Notes: a model not told the origin generated them from the letters alone. 6,308 nt of DNA from Terriglobales bacterium (GCA_015655365.1 JAATFE010000456.1:1-6308); one strand, 5' to 3'. Counted from the first letter of the stretch, positions 1 through 5,749 are shown. Made by a program: numbers and translations.

Positions 1-1
1 T

Positions 2-76
2 CAAACCGCGTGCTTTGGCTGGACAAATGCCAATGCGCCGCCGGCCGTCTTCAATGTCTCGTTCCGCTTGCTTTAA
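2..76 (+). CDS. Possible 3' end of an unidentified gene (weak)
   Basis: Reading from base 2, an open frame of 24 codons ends at a TAA (74-76). The peptide ends APPAVFNVSFRLL. Its alternating hydrophobic/polar C-terminus with aromatic residues resembles the last strand of an outer-membrane beta-barrel, and most codons end in G or C as in the real genes of this window. The other two forward frames are also open here for a similar or longer distance, so an open frame alone proves nothing. I do not recognise a family and this may be chance. Confidence 0.22.
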   Translation, partial: QTACFGWTNANAPPAVFNVSFRLL

Positions 77-191
77 GAGCATTCCGTGTCCTTTGCACAA
101 TCGAATTTGCGAACCTGGCCTCGAGTTGTTGCACGCAGGTTGGGCGTCTAGGTCTTTGACCGGATGATTCTGTACCTTGGGTTCGTGCTTT

Positions 192-223
192 CCCAGGTCC
201 CAAAATCGGGACCTGGGGCACCC
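192..223. repeat. Perfect 10-bp hairpin followed by GGGGCACCC (dispersed-repeat-like)
   Basis: CCCAGGTCCC (192-201) and GGGACCTGGG (208-217) are exact reverse complements around the 6-base loop aaaatc, and the 3' arm runs into GGGGCACCC. There is no T-tract on either strand. The layout, a hairpin whose 3' arm ends in TGGGGCAC, recurs at 2342-2379 in this window. From memory, hairpins with AAAATC loops followed by GGGGCACCC are frequent between genes of Acidobacteriaceae genomes. I could not check that here. Confidence 0.6.
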
Positions 224-350
224 AGTGCTGGTACCGCTTCATGCGGTCAGAGACCTAGATCCAGAGTCTCTTCCCCCAAAGCTTTGGGCCATACGCCAGC
301 CGCACCGCAGATGCCCGCGGACCAGCATAAACCATGGCGGGCCGTTCTCT

Positions 351-380
351 TTTCCACCGGCCCGGCAAATGCTCTAGACT
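351..380 (+). promoter_or_regulatory. Putative holB promoter (-35 TTTCCA, -10 TAGACT), leaderless
   Basis: TAGACT (375-380) matches the TANNNT pattern of a -10 box and lies six bases before the GTG start of holB. TTTCCA (351-356) is an acceptable -35 element 18 bases upstream. A transcript from this promoter would begin at or next to the start codon, which fits the absence of a Shine-Dalgarno sequence. The call rests on short degenerate motifs. Confidence 0.4.
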
Positions 381-386
381 CGAAGC

Positions 387-1487
387 GTGGGCTTTCAGGA
401 GTTTCTCGGCAATCCGCACACCGTCACCCATCTGCGCGAGAGCATTCGCGCGGAGCGCTTTCCGCATTCCATGATCCTGGCCGGGCCGCGCGGGGCCGGC
501 AAATACATGCTGGCGCTGATGCTGGCCAAGGCTGTCAACTGCCTCAACCCCACCGAAACGGACGGCCTGCCGGACTTTTGCGGCGTCTGCTCCAACTGCA
601 CCCGCATCGGCAACGCCAGCAACCTGGATGCGCGCGTGGCCGAGGCCGTCGAGGCTCGCGACGCAATGCGCGACGCCGACAAGCGCGATACCCGCATCCT
701 CATCCAAACCCACCCCGACGTGCTGGTGGTGCCGCCCGATCCGCCGCAACTGCTCATCAAGATGGGCCAGGTGCGCCAGGTGATCCATGTGGCCTATTAC
801 CGCCCGCCGGTCGAGGCGCGCCGCACGTTTACGATTTTCACCTCCTCCGCCTTCATGAAAGAGGCGGCCAACAGCCTGCTCAAAGTGCTGGAAGAGCCGC
901 CCGAGCACACTTCGCTGATCCTGCTGACGGAGAATCCCCAGGAACTGCTGCCGACGATTCGTTCCCGAGCCACGGTTCATCGCCTGGGCGCGATTCCGGC
1001 CCCGGATTTGGAGGGGCTGCTGGCTCAGCGGCGTCCGGAACTCAACCCAGCGGACCGCGCCTTGGCTGCCCGGCTGGCTGAGGGCGCCGTGGGCCGCGCG
1101 CTGACCATCGACCTGGGCCTCTATCTGACCAGCCGCCAGGATGCCCTGATTTTGCTGCGCACCGCCCTGCGCGAGCCGGACTACTCCACGCTCTTCCACG
1201 CCACCGAAAGCTACCGCGCCGGCGCCGACGGCCAGGAAAAGACCATCAACCTGCTGCGCGCCATGGGCAGCCTGATCGAGGACCTGCTGCTGGTGATTGC
1301 CGGCACGCCGCAACTGGTCCGCAACCTGGATCTGAGCGTCGAATTGGGGCGATTGGCCCAGGGGCTCACCGTGGATTGGATTGACGGCGCGGCCCGCGCC
1401 CTGGCCCAGGTCGAGCAAGGTATGCGCCGCAACCTGCTCCGCTCCATCTCTCTGGACGCCATGGCCTTCGGCCTCGCCCGGGACTAG
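387..1487 (+). CDS. holB: DNA polymerase III subunit delta' (clamp-loader subunit)
   Basis: This 366-residue AAA+-type protein is the delta-prime stator subunit of the clamp loader, which loads the beta sliding clamp on DNA with delta and tau/gamma. A P-loop-like GPRGAGKY lies at residues 33-40, with Tyr in place of the usual Ser/Thr, as expected for a non-hydrolysing subunit. Cys52, Cys65, Cys68 and Cys71 form the zinc-binding module. HPDV (109-112), the family signature NSLLKVLEEPP (162-172) and TIRSRA (190-195) follow. TIRSRA is the SRC motif with Cys changed to Ala, keeping Arg194. About 25-30 extra charged residues (about 80-105) separate the zinc module from HPDV. The GTG start agrees with the family N-terminus (FLGNPHTVTHLRESI). 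No ribosome binding site precedes it, so the message may be leaderless. The tmk gene, a common neighbour, is absent. Confidence 0.93.
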   Translation: MGFQEFLGNPHTVTHLRESIRAERFPHSMILAGPRGAGKYMLALMLAKAVNCLNPTETDGLPDFCGVCSNCTRIGNASNLDARVAEAVEARDAMRDADKRDTRILIQTHPDVLVVPPDPPQLLIKMGQVRQVIHVAYYRPPVEARRTFTIFTSSAFMKEAANSLLKVLEEPPEHTSLILLTENPQELLPTIRSRATVHRLGAIPAPDLEGLLAQRRPELNPADRALAARLAEGAVGRALTIDLGLYLTSRQDALILLRTALREPDYSTLFHATESYRAGADGQEKTINLLRAMGSLIEDLLLVIAGTPQLVRNLDLSVELGRLAQGLTVDWIDGAARALAQVEQGMRRNLLRSISLDAMAFGLARD

Positions 1488-1535
1488 GATCCTGTCTCTG
1501 AAGTCCGTTGAAGAACTCACGAACGACAAAAGCAG

Positions 1536-1593
1536 ATTCTTCGACTCACCCCCCCTGAACTGAGAAACGTTCGGGGCCCCGTTCGCTCAGAAT
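1536..1593. repeat. Nested inverted repeat, REP-like
   Basis: ATTCT (1536-1540) pairs with AGAAT (1589-1593). Within it CTGAG (1560-1564) pairs with CTCAG (1586-1590), and CGGGGCCCCG (1572-1581) is a 10-base palindrome. Alternatively CCCC-t-GAAC (1552-1560) can pair with GTTCGGGG (1569-1576). The flanks AGCAGATTCTTCG and CGCTCAGAATGACAG resemble, from memory, the two ends of a short repeat scattered between genes in Acidobacteria and other soil bacteria, here with extra sequence between them. A role as the holB transcription end is possible, but there is no T-run directly after it. Confidence 0.4.
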
Positions 1594-1914
1594 GACAGCA
1601 TCCGTTTTGTTATGAACTCTAGGGAGAAGACACTAGAAAACGCGCCGCCGGGCAATTCCGTTGAATTCCCTGGGGAAAAAGCAACCCGGCCCTCTTGCCG
1701 GGCATCTCTTCGGATACAAGCAATCTCAGCCATCTCGCAGATTCCGGCCGCGGGCCTTACCTGGTTCGGTAGCCTCGTCTCCGGTGTTTTCTGGACTGGG
1801 ATCGCCGGGCTCCGCAGTTCCAGAGGTCCAAGCCGCCATGAGTTTCCAGAGCGGTCCGACAGTTTTCTCTGATGTGCCTTGCTTCTGCTCCACCTTCAAG
1901 TACCAGTTTTTCTC

Positions 1915-1922
1915 AGGGAGGT
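1915..1922 (+). promoter_or_regulatory. Shine-Dalgarno sequence that fixes the hfq start
   Basis: AGGGAGGT lies nine bases before the ATG at 1932. This selects that ATG over the in-frame ATG at 1872, which would add 20 residues that do not look like coding sequence and has no such site. Confidence 0.85.
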
Positions 1923-1931
1923 TTGTTTCCA

Positions 1932-2276
1932 ATGAGCAGTCGAGCGATTCTGTCCCCCGCCGGCAACCCGAGAGATGCACGGACCAACTGGCCGCAACCT
2001 CACACCGGGAGAAGCATTCCCGCCCCGGTTCCCTTCCGCTTCCCCGCGCGCATTGCCGAGGACACGGTCCCACTGCACCATGCCGAGCTCTTTTATCTGC
2101 AAAAACAGATCCAGGCGCAGACGCCGATGGTGATTGTGATGGAAGACGGCGAGCGCATCGAGGGCTGCATCGAGTGGTACGACCGAAACACCCTCAAGGT
2201 GCGCGGCCAGGCCAAGACGCTGGTCTACAAGGCCGCCATCAAGTACATGTACAAGGTGGGGGATCCGGGGCGGTAG
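1932..2276 (+). CDS. hfq: Hfq-family RNA chaperone, divergent, with N-terminal extension
   Basis: This 114-residue protein has an Sm/Hfq fold in its C-terminal half. Residues about 50-63 form the N-terminal helix (LFYLQKQIQAQ), TPMVIVMEDGERIEGCIEW (64-82) is the Sm1 strand set, and VYKAAIKYMYK (98-108) is the Sm2 region corresponding to E. coli VYKHAIS. Hfq forms ring hexamers that bind small RNAs and mRNAs in the cytoplasm. Aligned by eye on E. coli Hfq, several RNA-contact residues differ. The rim RRER becomes IQAQ (60-63), distal Tyr25 and Ile30 become Val69 and Glu74, and proximal Phe42 and His57 become Asn86 and Ala101. Tyr99-Lys100 are kept. A Pro/Arg-rich, probably disordered extension of about 48 residues precedes the domain, and there is no long C-terminal tail. 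The start is set by AGGGAGGT. It stands alone between holB and convergent aldA. Family membership is firm, but classical sRNA-chaperone function is not. Confidence 0.85.
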   Translation: MSSRAILSPAGNPRDARTNWPQPHTGRSIPAPVPFRFPARIAEDTVPLHHAELFYLQKQIQAQTPMVIVMEDGERIEGCIEWYDRNTLKVRGQAKTLVYKAAIKYMYKVGDPGR

Positions 2277-2341
2277 GGATGATGCAGGGAATAGGGGACA
2301 AAGATCGAGCCGTTCGTGCCTGGCTTATCGCTGACGCCTCG

Positions 2342-2379
2342 CATCCTTCCCGCGGAGACATGCGGGAAGGATGGGGCAC
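2342..2379. terminator. Perfect 12-bp hairpin between convergent genes; possible bidirectional terminator or repeat
   Basis: CATCCTTCCCGC (2342-2353) and GCGGGAAGGATG (2362-2373) are exact reverse complements around an 8-base loop. The hairpin lies between the stop codons of hfq (2276) and aldA (2401), where transcription from both sides should end. No T-run follows on either strand, so it is not a standard intrinsic terminator. It may stall polymerase, protect mRNA 3' ends, or be a dispersed repeat, since its 3' arm continues as TGGGGCAC exactly as in the element at 192-223. Confidence 0.55.
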
Positions 2380-2400
2380 GGCATTCTTGCTGCGATTCTC

Positions 2401-3861
2401 TTACTGCTTTTTCAGGTTGTAGTTCATGTAGACAACGTGGGTCTGGAGGTACTCTTCCAGGCCGTGCTTGCCGTCGGCGCCGCCAATGCCGGACTTGCGC
2501 CACCCGTCGTGGAAGCCCTGCATGGCCTCGAAGTTTTCGCGATTCACATAGGTTTCGCCAAACTTAAGCTCGTTGCAGGCACGCATGGCCACATCCATGC
2601 TGCGGGTGAAGATGGACGAGGTCAGTCCGTACTCGCAGTCATTGGCGTAGCCGATCGCTTCGTCGAGCGTCTTGAAGGTCGTAATCGGCAGCACCGGGCC
2701 AAAAATCTCCTTCTGCATGATGTTGGAATCCTGCTTGCAGTGGGTCAGCACGGTGGGCTGATAGAAATAGCCGGCCTTGCCTGCAACGCTGCTGCCGCCG
2801 CACTCGAGCTTCGCTCCGTCCTTGACCGCCTGCTCGACGGCTGCGGCAACCAGTTCCCGCTGCCGCTTGCTGACCAGGGGACCCATCTCCGTCTCGGGAG
2901 CGAAGGGATCGCCGACCACCGTGGCCTGCATGGCCGCAATCATCTTGGCCGTGAATTCTTCCGCCACCGACTCGTGCACGTAGGCGCGCTCGGCGCAGTT
3001 GCAGACCTGCCCGGTGTTGATGATGCGCGAGGCCCGGATGGCCTTGACGGCAAGATCGATGTCCGCGTCGCCCATGACGATGGCCGGGGCCTTGCCGCCC
3101 AGTTCCAGCGAGACTTTGGTGACGTTGTCGGCCGCCGCATGCATCACGGCCACGCCGCCCTCCACGCTGCCGGTGAGGCTCACCATGCCCACCTTGGGGT
3201 TACCAGCGAGCGCCTTGCCGATCTCCGCTCCAGGGCCGGAAACCAGGTTGAACACGCCCTTGGGCAGCGACGACTGGGCCACCAGCTTGGCGAATTCGAA
3301 GGCGTTATTGGGGGTTTCGCTGCTCGGCTTCAGCACGATAGTGTTGCCCGTGACCAGCGCCGGCGCCATTTTGCGCACGATGAGGAAGAAGGGAAAGTTC
3401 CAGGGCAGGATGCCGGCAATGACGCCGATGGGCATCTTGTAGAGCAGGATGTTTTCGCCAGGGCGGTCGCTCTGGATGATTTCGCCTTCGTAGCGGCGGG
3501 CAAACTCGGCCATGTAGTCCAGGTAGTCGGCGGAGAAATCCACCTCCACCTGCGCCAGGCCAAGGATTTTGCCCTGCTCCTCGGTAATGGTGTGGGCCAG
3601 CGATTCGCGGTTGGCGCGCAGCAGATTGGCGATCTCGCGCAAATAGCCCGCGCGGCGGATGGCGGGCAGGGCAGCCCACTCCTTCTGCGCCTTTTCCGCG
3701 GCCAGCACGGCTCGATCCGCATCGGCAGCCGTTCCGCAGGGAAATTCGGAAACGACCTCTTCAGTGGCCGGGTTCACCACCGACAGCATCTTGGACGTCG
3801 AAACAAACTCGCCGTCGATCAGCATCTCATAACGCTTGATTGCAACCTGCGTTGTGCTCAT
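2401..3861 (-). CDS. aldA: Lactaldehyde/glycolaldehyde dehydrogenase (NAD-dependent, AldA type)
   Basis: This 486-residue cytosolic aldehyde dehydrogenase is close to E. coli AldA (479 residues), which oxidises L-lactaldehyde to L-lactate and glycolaldehyde to glycolate with NAD+ during fucose, rhamnose and pentose breakdown. Nearly identical blocks include DYMAEFARRYEGEIIQSDRP, ILPWNFPFFL, GQVCNCAER and EAMQGFHDGWRKSGIGGADG. By family position the catalytic residues are Cys287 (GQVC), Glu253 (LELGGK) and Asn155 (PWNFP). Lys178 and Glu385 (EIFGPV) contact the cofactor. Arg163, Glu445 and His451 match, with a +2 offset, residues I recall from the AldA active site. The ATG at 3861 is preceded by AGGAGAGGT (3870-3878, 8-base spacing). 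Extending to 3993 adds 44 residues absent from the family. No sugar-breakdown genes adjoin it, so the physiological substrate is uncertain. It is probably monocistronic. Confidence 0.95.
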   Translation of the reverse strand: MSTTQVAIKRYEMLIDGEFVSTSKMLSVVNPATEEVVSEFPCGTAADADRAVLAAEKAQKEWAALPAIRRAGYLREIANLLRANRESLAHTITEEQGKILGLAQVEVDFSADYLDYMAEFARRYEGEIIQSDRPGENILLYKMPIGVIAGILPWNFPFFLIVRKMAPALVTGNTIVLKPSSETPNNAFEFAKLVAQSSLPKGVFNLVSGPGAEIGKALAGNPKVGMVSLTGSVEGGVAVMHAAADNVTKVSLELGGKAPAIVMGDADIDLAVKAIRASRIINTGQVCNCAERAYVHESVAEEFTAKMIAAMQATVVGDPFAPETEMGPLVSKRQRELVAAAVEQAVKDGAKLECGGSSVAGKAGYFYQPTVLTHCKQDSNIMQKEIFGPVLPITTFKTLDEAIGYANDCEYGLTSSIFTRSMDVAMRACNELKFGETYVNRENFEAMQGFHDGWRKSGIGGADGKHGLEEYLQTHVVYMNYNLKKQ

Positions 3862-3913
3862 GAAAAATGACCTCTCCTCTTGGAAATTCCGCGCGCGTGC
3901 CTGAAACGCAGTC

Positions 3914-3919
3914 ATCATA
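3914..3919 (-). promoter_or_regulatory. Putative -10 box (TATGAT) for aldA
   Basis: On the - strand TATGAT (five of six consensus bases) lies 52 bases before the aldA start codon, giving a leader of about 45 bases that contains the AGGAGAGGT ribosome binding site. No good -35 hexamer is found 16-18 bases upstream, so either an activator helps or the match is chance. Confidence 0.35.
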
Positions 3920-4041
3920 GAGCCTGGCGGGTACGACGGGGAAGAGGAAATTTTTTCAATAGCGGTATAAACCCCCGGAAAAAGAGCCTCCATCTGAGAA
4001 TCAAGAGAATTTACCCTAAAGCAACAGCTCGCCGCAGCCCG

Positions 4042-5523
4042 TCATTTGTCGCCACAAACACAGGCCTTGAATCCATCCGCCGTGGGGTGATCCAGGCTGC
4101 ACACATACCCCGGCCAAAACGGCCCCAGTCCGAAAGGGAGGAGCCCCTTGAAGTAATGGCTTTGGTAAGCATGGCTCTCTGCGCTCGTCCCGGCTGTGTC
4201 TGCCCTGAACCGGCCAATCAGATCGCCCAGCGCCGCGGCGGAGAAACTCGCTTCATGATACGTCTCGCCGAACCTGTACTCTTTCGCCCAAGTAGTTCCC
4301 ACGCCGGTGGCGTTCGACGCTTCGTAGACGGTGTAGTCCATCAGCGTCGCCGAAGACGGATCCACCCTCCCCACCGTAAACGACGGCGCATTCCCGTCCA
4401 CTGCGGAGACCGAAGCCACCACCTTCACCGGAACGCCTGCTCCCTTGCTCCCCAGCAGATGCATCTCGTCCATGTGCGTGTGTCCGAACAGAGCAAGCCG
4501 CACCACATCTGCGTGGCTCGCAAGCGCATTCGACAAATCGTCGGACGATAGAAACGTCTCCACTTTAGCGCTCTTGCACAACGCGCTCCCCTTGGCCAGC
4601 GAGCTCTGCGGATTGACGGTCGGCGGAAGATGTCCCAGAAGCCAAACCCGCTGGCCGCGCTTCCTCGCGGTCTCGAGTTCCTTCGTCAACCAGGCCATCT
4701 GCTCATCCGCACCCTTCCGATCCTTGCCGTCCGCTTCGCAGGTGGCGAAGTTAGACATCATGTAGATATCGTCCACCACCAGCAGCCGCGTCTTCACCAT
4801 CGGCGCGGCCATCGTCACCCCGTAGTATCCGGCCGACTCAAACGTCGTCAACGCCAGCTTCCGCTCCGCCGCGCTCACCCCCACCAAGCCGTCGATGACT
4901 GCCTGTCCGGTTGCATTCAGATACCTGTCGTGCATATCGAGCCGGTTGTGATTGCATCTCGAGTCGTTGTTGCCGAACACCATGTACACCGGCACTCCGG
5001 CAAACGCGGACTCAACCTGCTTGATCACAAACACGGTTGTCTTTTCCGCAAAGGCCGCCGACACGGACTGGTCATCCCCTGTGGCGCTTGCCAATTTCAT
5101 TGCCGCCCGGTACCGGCAGTCCAAGGTGTGCACCAGAAGATCCCCGCTCACCATCACAAACTTTGCATCCGGCGTTTGCGCCTTCGCCGCATGTAGACTG
5201 CTGTTCAACAGCGCATAGGGCGCGTCCTGAAGCTTAGCGTTGCATGTCTGCTGCAACGTGGCAAACTCCGCCTCCCGTCCAGCCGTGTCCGGAGACTTCA
5301 GAATCTCCTCCCACTGCTCCACGGGAGCCTTCACCAGCAGCGGCACCTTCGCGGGATCGTGAAACGGATCGAAGTGCAGATCGCTGAGCATCACCGCCGG
5401 AACGATCGACGGCGGTGGCGTTGCCTTGGCCTGCGCAAACGCCTGTACTTGAATCAGCCCCGTCAACGCCACGCAAGCAACAACCCAAGCCCAGCTACAG
5501 CGCAATCTGCTATGAACGTCCAT
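4042..5523 (-). CDS. Secreted metallophosphoesterase, acid sphingomyelinase-like
   Basis: This 493-residue calcineurin-like phosphoesterase carries all the dinuclear-metal motifs in order: SDLHFD (47-52), SGDLL (126-130), FGNND (183-187), GHLPP (297-301) and GHTH (347-350). A signal peptide (basic start, hydrophobic stretch about 11-27, AFA or AQA cleavage site near 30-32) sends it to the periplasm or outside. Eight cysteines remain in the mature part (94, 136, 190, 262, 316, 475, 488, 490), an even number that suits disulfides. The tail YVCSLDH...ACVC resembles that of acid sphingomyelinase-like proteins, while GNND also occurs in endopolyphosphatases. The substrate (phosphodiester, phospholipid or polyphosphate) is therefore open. 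The ATG at 5523 has GGAG five bases upstream (5529-5532). An in-frame ATG at 5544 would add seven residues and sits just after a -10-like box. It is separated from aldA by 180 bases and is probably transcribed alone. Confidence 0.88.
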   Translation of the reverse strand: MDVHSRLRCSWAWVVACVALTGLIQVQAFAQAKATPPPSIVPAVMLSDLHFDPFHDPAKVPLLVKAPVEQWEEILKSPDTAGREAEFATLQQTCNAKLQDAPYALLNSSLHAAKAQTPDAKFVMVSGDLLVHTLDCRYRAAMKLASATGDDQSVSAAFAEKTTVFVIKQVESAFAGVPVYMVFGNNDSRCNHNRLDMHDRYLNATGQAVIDGLVGVSAAERKLALTTFESAGYYGVTMAAPMVKTRLLVVDDIYMMSNFATCEADGKDRKGADEQMAWLTKELETARKRGQRVWLLGHLPPTVNPQSSLAKGSALCKSAKVETFLSSDDLSNALASHADVVRLALFGHTHMDEMHLLGSKGAGVPVKVVASVSAVDGNAPSFTVGRVDPSSATLMDYTVYEASNATGVGTTWAKEYRFGETYHEASFSAAALGDLIGRFRADTAGTSAESHAYQSHYFKGLLPFGLGPFWPGYVCSLDHPTADGFKACVCGDK

Positions 5524-5552
5524 CGACACTCCAGTTTTCGGCATGTTCCCGC

Positions 5553-5580
5553 ATTCTAAGTCCAGCGTTGTTTCAGCAAT
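5553..5580 (-). promoter_or_regulatory. Putative promoter of the phosphoesterase gene (-10 TAGAAT)
   Basis: On the - strand TAGAAT (5558-5553, five of six consensus bases) is preceded by TTGCTG (5579-5574) at a short 15-base spacing, or ATTGCT at 16. Transcription would start near 5546, leaving about 23 bases before the ATG at 5523, enough for its GGAG site. The tandem 13-bp repeat at 5589-5614 lies directly upstream of the -35 region. Confidence 0.5.
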
Positions 5581-5588
5581 GTAACATT

Positions 5589-5614
5589 TGCTCCCTGAGA
5601 ATGCTCCCTGAGAA
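5589..5614. repeat. Perfect tandem 13-bp direct repeat (TGCTCCCTGAGAA x2)
   Basis: Two identical, abutting copies of TGCTCCCTGAGAA occupy 5589-5601 and 5602-5614. They sit just upstream of the putative phosphoesterase promoter, at about -43 to -68 from the inferred start, where activators commonly bind. Thirteen bases exceeds one helical turn (about 10.5), so the copies would face somewhat different sides of the helix. A chance local duplication is equally possible. Confidence 0.85.
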
Positions 5615-5718
5615 CCGCCAGCCGACAGCCCCTTATCCCCGGTCGTCTGCGGATGTACCTATTGCAGAATCGGCTGTGCTTACACCGCAGAAAACGGTTC
5701 TCCGACCCCGGCGCACCC

Positions 5719-5749
5719 AAACAAAAACGCAGAGACCGAAGTCCCTGCG
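5719..5749 (-). terminator. Rho-independent terminator of the tRNA gene
   Basis: Read on the - strand, CGCAGGGAC-ttcg-GTCTCTGCG forms a 9-bp stem (one G-U pair) closed by a stable UUCG tetraloop and followed by TTTTTGTTT. It begins 17 bases after the tRNA 3' end. It also insulates the downstream phosphoesterase gene on the same strand. Confidence 0.93.

Larger units (their letters stand above)
77..386. other. Non-coding region upstream of holB, rich in inverted repeats
   Basis: No convincing gene is seen here. The stretch holds several short palindromic elements in a row: GGTC-TTT-GACC (151-161), the 10-bp perfect hairpin at 192-217, AGAGAC/GTCTCT (249-254 and 266-271), the 14-base palindrome CCCAAAGCTTTGGG (275-288) and GGGCCG/CGGCCC (339-344 and 358-363). 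None is followed by a T-run, so they do not look like intrinsic terminators. The holB promoter must lie at the right end. In many bacteria tmk precedes holB, but no thymidylate kinase is present here. Confidence 0.6.
1488..1931. other. 444-base non-coding region between holB and hfq
   Basis: Short open frames cross this stretch but none has a recognisable product, a ribosome binding site or gene-like codon use. It contains several inverted repeats: the nested element at 1536-1593, CCCGGC/GCCGGG (1685-1690 and 1697-1702, 6-base loop), and a longer imperfect hairpin at 1791-1823 whose arms CTGGACTG-GGA and TCC-g-CAGT-t-CCAG pair over 11 bp with two bulged bases. None has a clear U-tract, so I cannot assign a holB terminator. 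I find no strong sigma70 promoter for hfq. TTGCTT (1879-1884) with TACCAG (1901-1906) is the best but weak candidate. The structured sequence may form part of the hfq leader. Confidence 0.6.

Noticed and set aside
164..1081. 305-codon + strand frame overlapping holB
   Set aside because: Its first part lies in the palindrome-rich gap and the rest is an out-of-frame reading of holB rich in Arg, Gly, Ala and Pro.
255..1529. Long open frame on the - strand across holB
   Set aside because: It is the antisense shadow of a GC-rich gene. Its product is a low-complexity His/Gln/Gly/Ala-rich peptide without a recognisable fold, while the + strand encodes a clear HolB.
1612..1872. 86-codon frame in the holB-hfq gap
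   Set aside because: No ribosome binding site, no recognisable domain and no gene-like composition. Overlapping frames of similar quality exist.
1872..1931. Upstream ATG for hfq at 1872
   Set aside because: It would translate through the AGGGAGGT site that clearly serves the ATG at 1932, and the added residues look like leader sequence.
2371..3870. 499-codon open frame on the + strand across aldA
   Set aside because: It mirrors aldA, whose - strand product is nearly identical to AldA in many blocks. The + strand product matches no family I recognise and lacks a ribosome binding site.
3862..3993. N-terminal extension of aldA to the ATG at 3993
   Set aside because: The extra 44 residues are absent from the AldA family, and a strong ribosome binding site lies directly before the ATG at 3861.
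2401..5523. aldA and the phosphoesterase as an operon
   Set aside because: They share a strand but are 180 bases apart. Each has its own ribosome binding site and a plausible -10 box, and their functions are unrelated.
5524..5544. Alternative start of the phosphoesterase at 5544, possibly leaderless
   Set aside because: The -10-like box ends eight bases before it, so it remains possible. The GGAG site five bases before 5523 and the better-shaped signal peptide favour the shorter form.
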